Positions 1-7,714 of a stretch of DNA of 56,608 nucleotides are shown one piece after another (the stretch's first letter is position 1; each line of letters begins with the position of its first letter). The translations under genes were made by a program, and so were the position numbers. The notes beneath the pieces are model-generated. The model searched no databases. It was not told the DNA's origin and was given only the letters and a program-made list of their open reading frames with translations. The DNA is from Clostridia bacterium. Its GTDB lineage: Bacteria; Bacillota; Clostridia; Oscillospirales; CAG-382. The stretch spans positions 1 to 56,608 of the forward strand of contig JAFQKR010000046.1 in the NCBI GenBank assembly GCA_017396825.1, written 5' to 3'.

Positions 1-169
1 CAACCACTACCAAATCCGGTTGAAATCCGCCGCGGTCAAGAGCCAAAACAAACTCATCGTAATCATTTATATAAGTATATTCTACCAATCTGTACTGTAA
101 CTCAGGAACATCACTGAGGCAGGATATGCAAGTATCGCAATTTTTTTCGCCGTAAATAATTATGTGCAC
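1..169 (-). CDS. LytTR-type response regulator, N-terminal part (runs off window)
   Basis: The first 56 codons are visible, from a GTG start at 169 behind a GAGGAG ribosome site; the rest lies outside the window. The peptide starts MHIIIYGEKNCDTC and ends in a receiver-like strand (GGFQPDLVVV), which normally comes just before the phosphorylated Asp. This matches the N-terminal half of a CheY-like receiver of the AgrA/LytR kind. No DNA-binding domain is visible, so the LytTR assignment rests on the divergent LytTR neighbour and on the direct repeats upstream of its promoter. A good extended -10 promoter lies at 209-237. It may be the working regulator for the kinase encoded on the other strand, because the regulator next to that kinase is truncated. 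Confidence 0.6.
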   Translation of the reverse strand, partial: MHIIIYGEKNCDTCISCLSDVPELQYRLVEYTYINDYDEFVLALDRGGFQPDLVVV

Positions 170-208
170 CGCCCTATCTCCTCTCGTTGGGTTTTAGCTT
201 ACGTGCTA

Positions 209-237
209 AGTGTAGCATACGTTCTAATGTAGGTCAA
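209..237 (-). promoter_or_regulatory. Sigma-A promoter of the leftward response regulator
   Basis: On the minus strand a -35 TTGACC (232-237) and a -10 TACACT (209-214) are separated by 17 bp, with TGC directly before the -10. The promoter points to the GTG start at 169. Confidence 0.6.
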
Positions 238-246
238 TACGCATTG

Positions 247-278
247 CTCAAGTGGTCAAAAAACGACTTAAGTGGTCA
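247..278. promoter_or_regulatory. Direct-repeat pair, candidate LytTR binding site
   Basis: AAGTGGTCA occurs at 250-258 and again at 270-278. With flanking bases the match is 12 nt with one difference. The start-to-start spacing is 20 bp, about two helical turns. LytTR regulators such as AgrA and ComE bind 9-bp direct repeats about 21 bp apart, just upstream of a -35. Here the pair ends about 13 bp upstream of the leftward -35. Confidence 0.5.
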
Positions 279-353
279 TTTAGTCCTTGACTTGCGTATT
301 TTCTTGAAAAATTCAAGGGCGGGGACTTTGACCTTGTAATTCTTGATATTTAC

Positions 354-902
354 ATGGGAGAGCTTACGGGAATGGACGTTGCCTATCGTATACGAGAGGT
401 AGACGACCACGTTATCATCGCTTTTTGCACCTCCAGCAACGAATTTGCAAGCGAAAGCTACGAGGTCAATGCCCGTCATTATCTGAGGAAACCTATTACA
501 GAGGAAAGTGTTTCCGGAATGTTCCGCCGTTTTGATTTGGATATCATTGAAAAAACAAGAGTTGTAAACCTTCCTGACGGCAAAAGCATCATGCTTAGAA
601 AGATTTTGTACTCCGAATACAATAATCACTCCGTAATCATACACATCAGTGATGAGAACAGCCACCGTATACGTATAAGTCAGGGTGATTTTGAAAAACT
701 TTTGGATGTTTACGGTCACTTCTGCTCGCCCTACAAAGGAATAACAGTTAATTTTTACTCCGTTCAATCTGTAACCGATGACAGTGTAAAGCTTACCGAT
801 GGAACAGTTTTGCCTCTTACACGCAGAAGACAGAGGGAGTTCAAAGAAGCGTATACTAAATTTAAATTCAACCGTATGCGAAAGGAAGTCGGAAGCATAT
901 GA
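354..902 (+). CDS. LytTR-family response regulator, 5'-truncated
   Basis: The product is the second half of a CheY-like receiver followed by a LytTR DNA-binding domain (roughly residues 75-175 from this ATG). Upstream codons remain open and receiver-like back to 291, giving EKFKGGDFDLVILDIYMGE; the usual phospho-acceptor Asp lies in LDIYM, three codons before this ATG. There is no ATG, GTG or TTG with a ribosome site in the extra 21 codons, and the roughly 50 residues a complete receiver would need are absent. The divergent gene starts only 122 bp away, so the front of the gene is really missing. The stop overlaps the kinase start (ATGA), as in two-component operons. It is either a decayed gene or a regulator that works without phosphorylation. 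Confidence 0.6.
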   Translation: MGELTGMDVAYRIREVDDHVIIAFCTSSNEFASESYEVNARHYLRKPITEESVSGMFRRFDLDIIEKTRVVNLPDGKSIMLRKILYSEYNNHSVIIHISDENSHRIRISQGDFEKLLDVYGHFCSPYKGITVNFYSVQSVTDDSVKLTDGTVLPLTRRRQREFKEAYTKFKFNRMRKEVGSI

Positions 903-2236
903 CGCTTTGGAACGAAATAGAAAACATGCTTTGTATGCTTGCTACATATCTACCGTCTATCCTTATGGCAATAGTCCCTTTCAAAGGCAAGCTAAGGTTT
1001 GGCAAATTGATCACTTCCCTTTTGATTGTCGGACTGTGCATTTCGGAGTTTGTATTGCTGTATCTTAACGTTCACTTTAGCATAAGCAACGAAGTTCTGT
1101 TAGCACTGAGTTTTTGTGTTTGCTCATTCTTTGCCTTTGTTGCGATAAAAGCGCATAAGGGTAAAATAATGTTTACGCTAATAATATTGGCAAATATCAC
1201 AAACTGCATAACCGTCTGCTCAAAATGGCTTGAAAAGCTATTGTTTGGTAAGGAAGCTGCTATGCTGCCGATGAATTATACGTTGGTTATATGCACACTT
1301 ATAACGTCATTACTGGTTATGATACCGGTCTTCTTCTATTTTTCAACCCATTTCTTCAACGGCATGTCAATAAACGTCAATAATACGCCGTGGAAATATC
1401 TGTGGATAATCCCTACGACCTTTTACATCACCTGGATCCATCATCTGGACGACAGCGGCGAAAAAATCACCACCATCGCGTTCGACACTGCTCACGCTTT
1501 GTTCTTCTTATTACTTAACGCCGGCGCGTTTTTCGCTTATCACACCGTTATACGCATGCTAAACATACTAAGCGAAAACTTAGAGTTGGAGCGCAGTAAC
1601 AACGCTTTGACCTTACAAACCCTTCAGCACGAAAATCTAAAAGAACGTATTGCAGAGGCAAGACGTGCAAAACACGACATTCGCCATCATATAGTCTATT
1701 TGGATAGTTGTTTACAAAACGGCGAATACGAGGAGGCGAAGGAATATCTTAAAGTATACAAAAAAAGCCTGCCGGATGACAGCGCTATCGTTTTTTGCGA
1801 GCATCCCGTAGTTAATTCTCTGCTTTTGTACTACGCACAGCTTTCAAAAAACAACAGCGTTGATTTTGACGTTGCCGCGGCAGCTATTCCTCAAAGCACA
1901 AAGTTGCCTGATGATGTTTTTTCCGTTGTATTCGGAAACCTTTTAGAGAACGCTTTGGATGCTTGCTGCGAGCAAACCGAAGGTAAGCGTATAATTCTAT
2001 TAAAAAGCAAGGCTGATGAGGACTCCTTCTTTTTGCATATAGAAAATTCCTACAACGGCGAAGCGTTGCTCAGCAAAAACGGCGTTTTTGTATCAAGCAA
2101 GGCCCATGGAAGCGGTCTCGGGCTAGCCTCAATAAAAGCTATAGTTCAACGCTATAACGGCATTTTCGAGACCTCTCAAGATAACGGCAGATTTGCGGTA
2201 TCTGTTTTTTTAAACATTCCGCAACAGAATCAATGA
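899..2236 (+). CDS. Sensor histidine kinase, AgrC/LytS-type (GHKL)
   Basis: A 445-residue membrane kinase. Residues 1-220 hold about six hydrophobic segments, the usual quorum-peptide-sensor layout. A cytoplasmic coiled stretch (SENLELERSNNALTLQTLQ) is followed by the dimerisation and phosphorylation helix with KHDIRHH near residue 258. An N-box (GNLLENALDA, near 347) and a G-box (GSGLGLASIK, near 404) form the GHKL ATPase. The start overlaps the stop of the truncated LytTR regulator by four bases, so the two were built as a pair. It should autophosphorylate and pass phosphate to a LytTR regulator; with the adjacent one truncated, the divergent regulator at 1-169 is a candidate partner. The signal is unknown and no AgrB/AgrD-like gene is present. 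Confidence 0.85.
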   Translation: MTLWNEIENMLCMLATYLPSILMAIVPFKGKLRFGKLITSLLIVGLCISEFVLLYLNVHFSISNEVLLALSFCVCSFFAFVAIKAHKGKIMFTLIILANITNCITVCSKWLEKLLFGKEAAMLPMNYTLVICTLITSLLVMIPVFFYFSTHFFNGMSINVNNTPWKYLWIIPTTFYITWIHHLDDSGEKITTIAFDTAHALFFLLLNAGAFFAYHTVIRMLNILSENLELERSNNALTLQTLQHENLKERIAEARRAKHDIRHHIVYLDSCLQNGEYEEAKEYLKVYKKSLPDDSAIVFCEHPVVNSLLLYYAQLSKNNSVDFDVAAAAIPQSTKLPDDVFSVVFGNLLENALDACCEQTEGKRIILLKSKADEDSFFLHIENSYNGEALLSKNGVFVSSKAHGSGLGLASIKAIVQRYNGIFETSQDNGRFAVSVFLNIPQQNQ

Positions 2237-2281
2237 TACGTGAAAACCCTTTTAATTCATTTGTAACCTATTTAACAAAAT

Positions 2282-2317
2282 CGGCTTGGAATCGTTTTTG
2301 ATTCCAAGCCGTTTTTT
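2282..2317 (+). terminator. Intrinsic terminator after the histidine kinase gene
   Basis: A perfect 12-bp stem (CGGCTTGGAATC / GATTCCAAGCCG) with a six-base loop is followed by six T. It ends the kinase operon and separates it from the convergent kinase gene at 2333. Confidence 0.85.
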
Positions 2318-2332
2318 GTAATTTACTCTTTA

Positions 2333-3406
2333 TTAAATTATTGATATGTGCATATCGCATCTTTCTAAAACGTTCATCTCCGAAAAATACTTATGCTCAA
2401 GAGGTATCCATTCTTCAAAAAAACGCTTTGCGGTTTCAGGAGAGTTTCGTTTTAATATACGCTCCTTTTGTAACGCGGATGAAACGTTCAAAAAGACAGA
2501 AAGGTCATAGTATTTTTCAAATTGGGGATGCATGGAGTATGCGCCCTCTATAACAACAAGTCTTTCGGGAGTTACCTTTACCCCCTCTACAACGCTCATC
2601 GTTGAACAATCAAACCTTCGGTAATTGACCTTTTTGCCTTTGCTTAACGGTTGTAGCACCTCTGCGACAAACCTTTCTCTGTCAATATTACCGCCTGCCT
2701 CGGCGTATCTTTCCGGAGTTCTTTGCTCAGGACGAAGAAAAAAGTCATCCATATGAAACACTGTGCAATCGTATACCACCGAAAGCAACCTGCCAAGGGT
2801 CGTTTTTCCGCTTGCACTACCGCCCTCGACAGCCATCCTTACACTACCCTTTGCAAGCAGTTTATCAATAGCGGTAAACAAAGGCAGGAAAGGTACGTAT
2901 TCTTTTGCTATCACTCGATAGGAGGGTTTATACTCCTCCCTGAAGGTATCTGAATGGTGTACCGCCCTGTATCCATCAGTTTCCCAATCAACTACCGCTT
3001 TTTCATACTCCTCAGGCGAAAAAGGAAGTGCGCCTTCTTTTATAAGTTCTTTAGCCGTTTCCAATTTCCGAAGTAAAGCCTTTTTACCATCCGGTTCCTT
3101 TTTTGCCGATGCAAAAAACAGACCGCCAAGGGTTTTTGCTGAAAGCCCGTCTTTCATATATGAAAGAGGTACCCTACAATAGTCGCCGTCAAGTTCTTCA
3201 ATAACCGCACCGCCTTCAGAAGATATGCCGCTGTATTCCTTTAAAATATAGTCGGAAACCGATTCCGTAGAGGTAACCAAGTGTTCGCATCCAAAAGAAC
3301 TTTGATGCAAAAATTTGAAAACGTCTTGTATTTTCAGTTTTGGGTAGGACTGATAATGATTTATCAGCAGACTGCGGGTTTTATCACGTTGTTCCATAGT
3401 TTTCAC
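2333..3406 (-). CDS. Uridine kinase/phosphoribulokinase-like P-loop kinase with extra N-terminal domain
   Basis: A 357-residue protein. The C-terminal half (from about residue 190) is a P-loop kinase of the uridine kinase/phosphoribulokinase type: Walker A GGSASGKTT near 196, then FHMDDFF, which resembles the substrate-binding Asp motif of uridine kinases, and VIEGAYSMHP. The N-terminal ~165 residues are not recognised and make the protein longer than plain uridine kinases (~210 aa). The likely start is GTG at 3406, five bases after the stop of the ECF S-component gene, so the two form an operon. A reasonable inference is that the kinase phosphorylates and so traps the nucleoside- or vitamin-like compound imported by the transporter. 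The substrate cannot be read from the sequence. Confidence 0.75.
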   Translation of the reverse strand: MKTMEQRDKTRSLLINHYQSYPKLKIQDVFKFLHQSSFGCEHLVTSTESVSDYILKEYSGISSEGGAVIEELDGDYCRVPLSYMKDGLSAKTLGGLFFASAKKEPDGKKALLRKLETAKELIKEGALPFSPEEYEKAVVDWETDGYRAVHHSDTFREEYKPSYRVIAKEYVPFLPLFTAIDKLLAKGSVRMAVEGGSASGKTTLGRLLSVVYDCTVFHMDDFFLRPEQRTPERYAEAGGNIDRERFVAEVLQPLSKGKKVNYRRFDCSTMSVVEGVKVTPERLVVIEGAYSMHPQFEKYYDLSVFLNVSSALQKERILKRNSPETAKRFFEEWIPLEHKYFSEMNVLERCDMHISII

Positions 3407-3411
3407 AGAAT

Positions 3412-3951
3412 TTAGTCTCTCAAATTAGTTATTTTTGGGTTATCAAGTATTATAACGATAATGGGTATCAATACAAGCTGTACTATAATTGCAGGAATGG
3501 CGTTGGTGAATGCACCTGCAAGGAAAGCTGAAAAGGTAAAGCTGCCTCCCTTTATGCCCATGCAAACGTACATGGCGATGCCCCAAACAAGTCTGCCTAC
3601 AATCATTGAGGTAAGCAACGAGCAATAAACATACGGCTTTTTGCGAGGAAGAAACTTGTGCATAAGCCCTGCAACAAATCCGTACGCGGCAAGTTCAAAC
3701 GCCATACATACCGCCGCCGGGAAAAGCATTGGCATACCAAGGGTAACCGAACGGAAAAGAGGAGATACAAAACCAACGGCCAGCCCCCATGGCCAACCGC
3801 AGATAAAGCCGCAAAGAAGCACGGGAATGTGCATAGGGCAAAGCTTTGACCCTATTTCGGGAATCTGCCCGGTAAGAAAAGGCATAACGTAAGCAAGTGC
3901 CAAAAACAAAGCGGAGAGAATCATTTTTAACAAACGGGTTTGTTTTTTCAT
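3412..3951 (-). CDS. ECF transporter S component
   Basis: A small, very hydrophobic protein (179 residues from the start chosen here) with five to six membrane helices, typical in size and style of the substrate-binding S subunit of energy-coupling-factor vitamin transporters. The motif PMHIPVLLCGFICGWPWGL is characteristic of one S-component subfamily of unassigned substrate. The start is placed at ATG 3951 because AAAGGGA sits eight bases upstream; a longer reading frame from 4017 would run back into a terminator-like hairpin in the leader. It is the first gene of an operon with the P-loop kinase. No EcfA or EcfT gene is nearby, so it probably uses a shared (group II) energising module encoded elsewhere. 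Confidence 0.8.
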   Translation of the reverse strand: MKKQTRLLKMILSALFLALAYVMPFLTGQIPEIGSKLCPMHIPVLLCGFICGWPWGLAVGFVSPLFRSVTLGMPMLFPAAVCMAFELAAYGFVAGLMHKFLPRKKPYVYCSLLTSMIVGRLVWGIAMYVCMGIKGGSFTFSAFLAGAFTNAIPAIIVQLVLIPIIVIILDNPKITNLRD

Positions 3952-3954
3952 AAA

Positions 3955-4105
3955 GAAATTCCCTTTCAGTATACAAAAAAAGCGCCACTGTCTCTTCAGA
4001 GATAATGACACTTTCATAGTATCGTTAAATTCGTGTTATACTCTGTGGGAAAAAAGGAAACTTCTGCTTCCACATCGTTCTTCTGAACGACTAAACCATA
4101 ATATC
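3955..4105 (-). promoter_or_regulatory. Structured leader with attenuator hairpin upstream of the ECF S-component gene
   Basis: On the minus strand a TGATATTAT extended -10 near 4100 would start a transcript about 150 nt before the start codon. The RNA can form a UCGUUC-AGAA-GAACGA hairpin, then a GUGG...CCAC stem enclosing a GGAA...UUCC hairpin, and finally a long stem (3984-4015, about 14 pairs with wobbles) followed by seven T. A terminator between promoter and gene is the layout of a riboswitch or attenuator. I checked it against the conserved cores of TPP, preQ1-I, THF, FMN, cobalamin, lysine and T-box leaders and recognised none of them. Confidence 0.45.
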
Positions 4106-4122
4106 ACACATTGAGACAAAAA

Positions 4123-4542
4123 TCAAGCGTTTTTACCGTTTATTATTGCGCTGAGTTTTGAAACAGCGTCGGTAATAAGAGCTGCCGTATTGAGATTAGG
4201 TACACCGGCAACCAGGTTTTCGCACTTATTCATGGGAATAAGTATGCGTACCGCATCTGCTCTTCCCACTGCGGTGGACATTTTTTCGGTAACCTCACCA
4301 AGCAAAGAATCAGCAACAACTATACCGATAGGGCCGATAATAACATCCGCCTTACGGCAAGCAACGATAACGGGGTTTTCACCTGTTGCGGCGTTTTTGG
4401 CACCTGCTTTAAGCATTGCCGCAGTTGCGGAGGCATTAGTGCCGATAGCCGTTAGGTTAATATCCGAAAACCTTGAGATTATTTCCTTTACAAGCTGTGC
4501 GCCCAACTGACCGCCCTGACCATCTATTACAGTTACGTTCAT
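4123..4542 (-). CDS. DUF3842 family protein
   Basis: A 139-residue soluble protein starting MNVTVIDGQGGQLGAQLV, the hallmark opening of the DUF3842 family found in Clostridia. The glycine-rich start and following alternation of strands and helices suggest a small Rossmann-like fold. It continues with conserved stretches GTNASATAAMLKAGA and GPIGIVVADSLLGEVT. The function of the family is unknown. It has its own AGAGG ribosome site and an extended -10 (TGATACAAT) upstream, and it is followed on the same strand by the promoter of the ECF operon, so it is probably transcribed separately. Confidence 0.8.
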   Translation of the reverse strand: MNVTVIDGQGGQLGAQLVKEIISRFSDINLTAIGTNASATAAMLKAGAKNAATGENPVIVACRKADVIIGPIGIVVADSLLGEVTEKMSTAVGRADAVRILIPMNKCENLVAGVPNLNTAALITDAVSKLSAIINGKNA

Positions 4543-4609
4543 TTGTGTACCTCTGAAAACGTTTTTTGTATTGTATCACATTTTTTAAAAACAGTCTATA
4601 TATTTTCTG

Positions 4610-4638
4610 TTGATTTTTATTTTTTTAAGTTATATAAT
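4610..4638 (+). promoter_or_regulatory. Sigma-A promoter of the P-type ATPase gene
   Basis: TTGATT (4610-4615) and TATAAT (4633-4638) are separated by 17 bp, about 33 bp before the TTG start codon. I see no CopY-type TACAnnTGTA box or other clear operator. Confidence 0.6.
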
Positions 4639-4670
4639 TATTTAGACAGCATCGGAAAGGAGTAAAAGTC

Positions 4671-7187
4671 TTGAAAAAAGAACATTTTAACGTTACCGGC
4701 ATGACCTGCAGCGCTTGTGCGGCAAGAGTGGAAAAAGCCGTATCTTCTCTTAACGGTGTTACGGACGTTTCGGTTAACCTGCTTAAAAACAGCATGTCCC
4801 TCTCCTACGAGGAAAGCCGCAGTATAGAAACTATTGTAAACGCAGTAAGAGAAGCAGGGTATAACGCTACCCCTAAAAGCGGTACTGTTTCCTCTGATAA
4901 ACCTAACGCCGCTGAAACCGAATACAGCGGAATGAAAAAGCGTCTTTTTGCGTCTGCCCTGTTTTCCGTTCCCCTATTTTATATATCCATGGGACGCATG
5001 ATGGGGTGGCCGATGCCTTCCTTTTTTCTTGGTGATAAAAACGCCTTGGTTTTTGCCTTTACTCAGTTTTTACTTCTCATCCCCGTTGTTTTTATTAACC
5101 AAAAATACTATAAAAACGGCTTTAAAACATTGTTTCACGGTGCGCCCAACATGGACTCGCTTGTTGCGGTAGGGTCAGGTGCCGCTATTGTTTACGGTAT
5201 ATATGCGGTATATAAAATCGCCTTTGGTCTGGGGCACGGAGATATGGACACCGTCCACGCCTTTTCTATGGATCTGTATTTTGAATCCGCCGCAATGATA
5301 CTGACCCTTATAACCCTAGGTAAAACACTTGAATCAAGAGCAAAGCGCAAAACCTCCGACGCCATAACAAAGCTTATGGATCTTGCTCCGAAAACTGCAA
5401 GAGTGGAACGAAACGGTACAGAAACAGTTATACCCACCGCTGAGATAAAAGAGGGCGATACGGTAATTATTAAAGCAGGCGAGGCTGTTGCCGTAGACGG
5501 AACTGTTACGGAAGGGTTTGCTTCCATAGACGAATCCGCATTAACGGGCGAAAGCATACCCGTAGATAAACAGGTAGGCGACACCGTTATCGGCGCTACC
5601 GTAAGCAAATCCGGATATATCAAAATACGCGCAGATAAGGTAGGCGGAGACACTGCCCTTGCACAGATAATTAAGCTTGTAGACGATGCCACCGCTTCAA
5701 AGGCGCCCGTTGCAAAGCTGGCTGACAAGGTAAGTGCTGTTTTTGTGCCTACGGTTATCGGAATAGCCTTGGTTGCGACGGCGGTTTGGCTTATATCGGG
5801 GTATGGATTGGAATTTGCACTTTCCATAGGTATCTCCGTTTTGGTTATCTCCTGCCCTTGCGCTTTGGGGCTTGCCACTCCGACAGCAATAATGGTCGGC
5901 ATGGGTAAGGGAGCATCGAATGGCATACTTATAAAATCCGCCGAGGCCCTTGAGATAACCAGAAGCTTAAGCACCGTTGTTTTTGATAAAACGGGTACCA
6001 TAACCGAGGGTGTACCAAGGGTAACGGACGTATTCCCCGCTTCTGAAGCGAAAAATGTCCTTACCGTGGCCGCCGCCCTCGAAAACGCATCGGAGCACCC
6101 CATAGCAACGGCAATTGTGACCGAAGCGAAAAACAAGGGCTTGGTATTTGAAAAGGTAACCAATTTTGCACAGATACCCGGTGGCGGAATAAAGGGCGAG
6201 ATCAACGGCGAGGTTTGCCTTGTAGGCAACCGCAGGCTTATGGAAGAAAAAGGCATCCCCTGCGGAAACGCTGTTAAAATAGAGACTGCCCTTGCCACGG
6301 AAGGAAAAACTCCCCTATTCGTTACTAAAGGCGGTAAACCGATAGGAGTAATTGCCGTGGCAGATACCGTTAAGAAAAGCAGCTCTGATGCTTTAAAGGA
6401 ACTGACCGATATGGGCATCGAGGTAATCATGCTTACGGGCGATAACCGCCAAACGGCGGAAGCCATTGCAAAGCAGGTGGGTGCCTTTGACGTAATAGCG
6501 GAGGTGTTCCCGGAAGACAAGGAAAAGGAAATACGCCGTTTACAGGAAAAGGGTAAAACCGTGGCGATGGTTGGGGACGGCATAAATGATGCCCCCGCCC
6601 TTGCCAGGGCCGACGTAGGCATAGCCATAGGCGCAGGAACCGATATTGCAATGGAGTCTGCGGACATTGTTCTCATGAAAAGCGACCTTACCGACGTTAC
6701 AAATGCCATAAGGCTGAGCCGCGCCACCATGCGAAACATAAAACAGAATTTGTTTTGGGCGTTTATTTACAATATAATAGGCATTCCGATTGCCGCAGGG
6801 CTTTTCTATCTGCCCTTTGCCCTTAAGCTAAACCCTATGCTCGGTGCATTGGCTATGAGTTTCAGCTCCGTTTTTGTGGTTACGAATGCTTTAAGACTTA
6901 AAGCCTTTAGAATGACCGGATCTTCAAAGGAAAACACAGAAGAAACCGACATAAAAGAAACGGCAGAAAAGGTAACCGAGACAAAAATTCTTACCGTCAA
7001 TGGCATGTCCTGCGGACATTGTGTGAATAGGGTTAAGGAGGCGCTTATGCAAACAGACGGGGTGCAAAGAGCCGAGGTAAGCTTGTTACACAACTCTGCT
7101 ACGGTGGTTTTAACTAAAAAAGTTACCGAAAACGAGTTAAAAGCTGCAATAGAAAAGGCAGGCTTTGAGCTTACTGAAATTAAATAA
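4671..7187 (+). CDS. copA: Copper-type P1B-ATPase with N- and C-terminal metal-binding domains
   Basis: An 838-residue heavy-metal pump. An N-terminal HMA domain carries GMTCSACA (residues 10-17). Eight membrane segments surround the actuator loop (TGES), the ion-binding SCPCALG motif, the phosphorylation site DKTGT, the nucleotide-domain SEHP motif and the hinge GDGINDAP. CPC and the HMA type point to Cu(I) export. After the last membrane helix comes a ~45-residue charged linker and then a second HMA domain (GMSCGHC near residue 777), which resembles the copper chaperone CopZ fused to the C-terminus. The start is TTG with GGAAAGGAG eight bases upstream. No separate copZ or csoR lies next to it. 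A silver or other Cu(I)-like substrate cannot be excluded. Confidence 0.93.
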   Translation: MKKEHFNVTGMTCSACAARVEKAVSSLNGVTDVSVNLLKNSMSLSYEESRSIETIVNAVREAGYNATPKSGTVSSDKPNAAETEYSGMKKRLFASALFSVPLFYISMGRMMGWPMPSFFLGDKNALVFAFTQFLLLIPVVFINQKYYKNGFKTLFHGAPNMDSLVAVGSGAAIVYGIYAVYKIAFGLGHGDMDTVHAFSMDLYFESAAMILTLITLGKTLESRAKRKTSDAITKLMDLAPKTARVERNGTETVIPTAEIKEGDTVIIKAGEAVAVDGTVTEGFASIDESALTGESIPVDKQVGDTVIGATVSKSGYIKIRADKVGGDTALAQIIKLVDDATASKAPVAKLADKVSAVFVPTVIGIALVATAVWLISGYGLEFALSIGISVLVISCPCALGLATPTAIMVGMGKGASNGILIKSAEALEITRSLSTVVFDKTGTITEGVPRVTDVFPASEAKNVLTVAAALENASEHPIATAIVTEAKNKGLVFEKVTNFAQIPGGGIKGEINGEVCLVGNRRLMEEKGIPCGNAVKIETALATEGKTPLFVTKGGKPIGVIAVADTVKKSSSDALKELTDMGIEVIMLTGDNRQTAEAIAKQVGAFDVIAEVFPEDKEKEIRRLQEKGKTVAMVGDGINDAPALARADVGIAIGAGTDIAMESADIVLMKSDLTDVTNAIRLSRATMRNIKQNLFWAFIYNIIGIPIAAGLFYLPFALKLNPMLGALAMSFSSVFVVTNALRLKAFRMTGSSKENTEETDIKETAEKVTETKILTVNGMSCGHCVNRVKEALMQTDGVQRAEVSLLHNSATVVLTKKVTENELKAAIEKAGFELTEIK

Positions 7188-7191
7188 CCTA

Positions 7192-7239
7192 AAGAAACAC
7201 CTGCGAAAGGCAATTTGCCCTTCAGTGGGTGTTCTTTTT
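7192..7239 (+). terminator. Intrinsic terminator after the P-type ATPase gene
   Basis: An inverted repeat of AAGAAACACC with GGGTGTTCTT, closed over an inner GGCAATTTGCC hairpin, ends in a T run. It separates the ATPase gene from the repressor promoter. Confidence 0.65.
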
Positions 7240-7269
7240 AATTAAATCCGCAAATAAACAATTTTCCTA

Positions 7270-7298
7270 TTGACAAAATTGGTTTATCGTGATAAACT
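7270..7298 (+). promoter_or_regulatory. Promoter of the first BlaI/M56 operon
   Basis: TTGACA (7270-7275) and TAAACT (7293-7298) are separated by exactly 17 bp. The -10 lies inside the first dyad operator. Confidence 0.7.
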
Positions 7299-7325
7299 TG
7301 GATTGCAGGTTTATATAGATAAACC
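7281..7325. promoter_or_regulatory. Two dyad operators for the BlaI-type repressor
   Basis: GTTTATCGTGATAAAC (7282-7297) overlaps the -10, and GTTTATATAGATAAAC (7309-7324) covers the transcription start. Both are 16-bp dyads with half-site GTTTAT and four central bases; start-to-start distance is 27 bp. BlaI/MecI repressors bind paired dyads at this kind of position to control their own operon. Confidence 0.7.
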
Positions 7326-7345
7326 AACTTGAGAGGATGATTGTT

Positions 7346-7702
7346 ATGGAAAATTTAAAGGTTTACGAAAGCGAATACCGTTTTTTATGTATACTGTGGG
7401 AAAGCCAACCGATAGGAAGCATGGCCCTTGTGAAGCTGTGTAACGAGCGCCTTGAGTGGTCTAAAGCCACCACCTACACCGTAATCCGCCGTTTGTGCAA
7501 GCGCGGGATAATTAAAAACGAGAATTCGGTTGTAAGCGCTCTTATCACCAAGGAGCAGGCTCAGTTATCGGACTTTGACGAGCTTATAGAAAAGCGTTTT
7601 GATGGCTCCCTCCCTGCGTTTTTTGCAACCTTTACCAAACAGCGCGACCTTAGCGATAAGGAAATTGATGAAATAATCAGTATTATAACAGATAAACGAT
7701 AG
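7346..7702 (+). CDS. BlaI/MecI/CopY-family transcriptional repressor (system 1)
   Basis: A 118-residue winged-helix repressor of the penicillinase-repressor family (VYESEYRFLCILWES at the front, then WSKATTYTVIRRLCKRGII as the recognition region) with a C-terminal dimerisation helix. Start ATG 7346 is preferred over ATG 7337 because the GAGAGG site sits directly against the earlier ATG but nine bases before the later one. Repressors of this family are cut by a partner M56 protease (BlaR1/MecR1), which releases the operon. The partner gene begins 12 bases downstream. Two dyad operators overlap the promoter. It is paralogous to the repressor at 16114. Confidence 0.9.
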   Translation: MENLKVYESEYRFLCILWESQPIGSMALVKLCNERLEWSKATTYTVIRRLCKRGIIKNENSVVSALITKEQAQLSDFDELIEKRFDGSLPAFFATFTKQRDLSDKEIDEIISIITDKR

Positions 7703-7714
7703 GAGGTCAGATGG

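Noticed and set aside
1..400. Invertible DNA switch joining the two response regulators
   Set aside because: The leftward gene already encodes the receiver part that overlaps the start of the rightward one, so flipping would not restore a complete gene, and no flanking inverted repeats are visible.
276..767. 163-codon reading frame on the minus strand
   Set aside because: It lies antisense to the LytTR regulator, has no ribosome site, and its peptide shows no domain; the plus-strand frame has clear receiver and LytTR motifs.
5192..6739. 515-codon reading frame on the minus strand
   Set aside because: It is antisense to the P-type ATPase, whose catalytic motifs are all intact; the Ser/Pro/Ala-rich peptide is a typical shadow.
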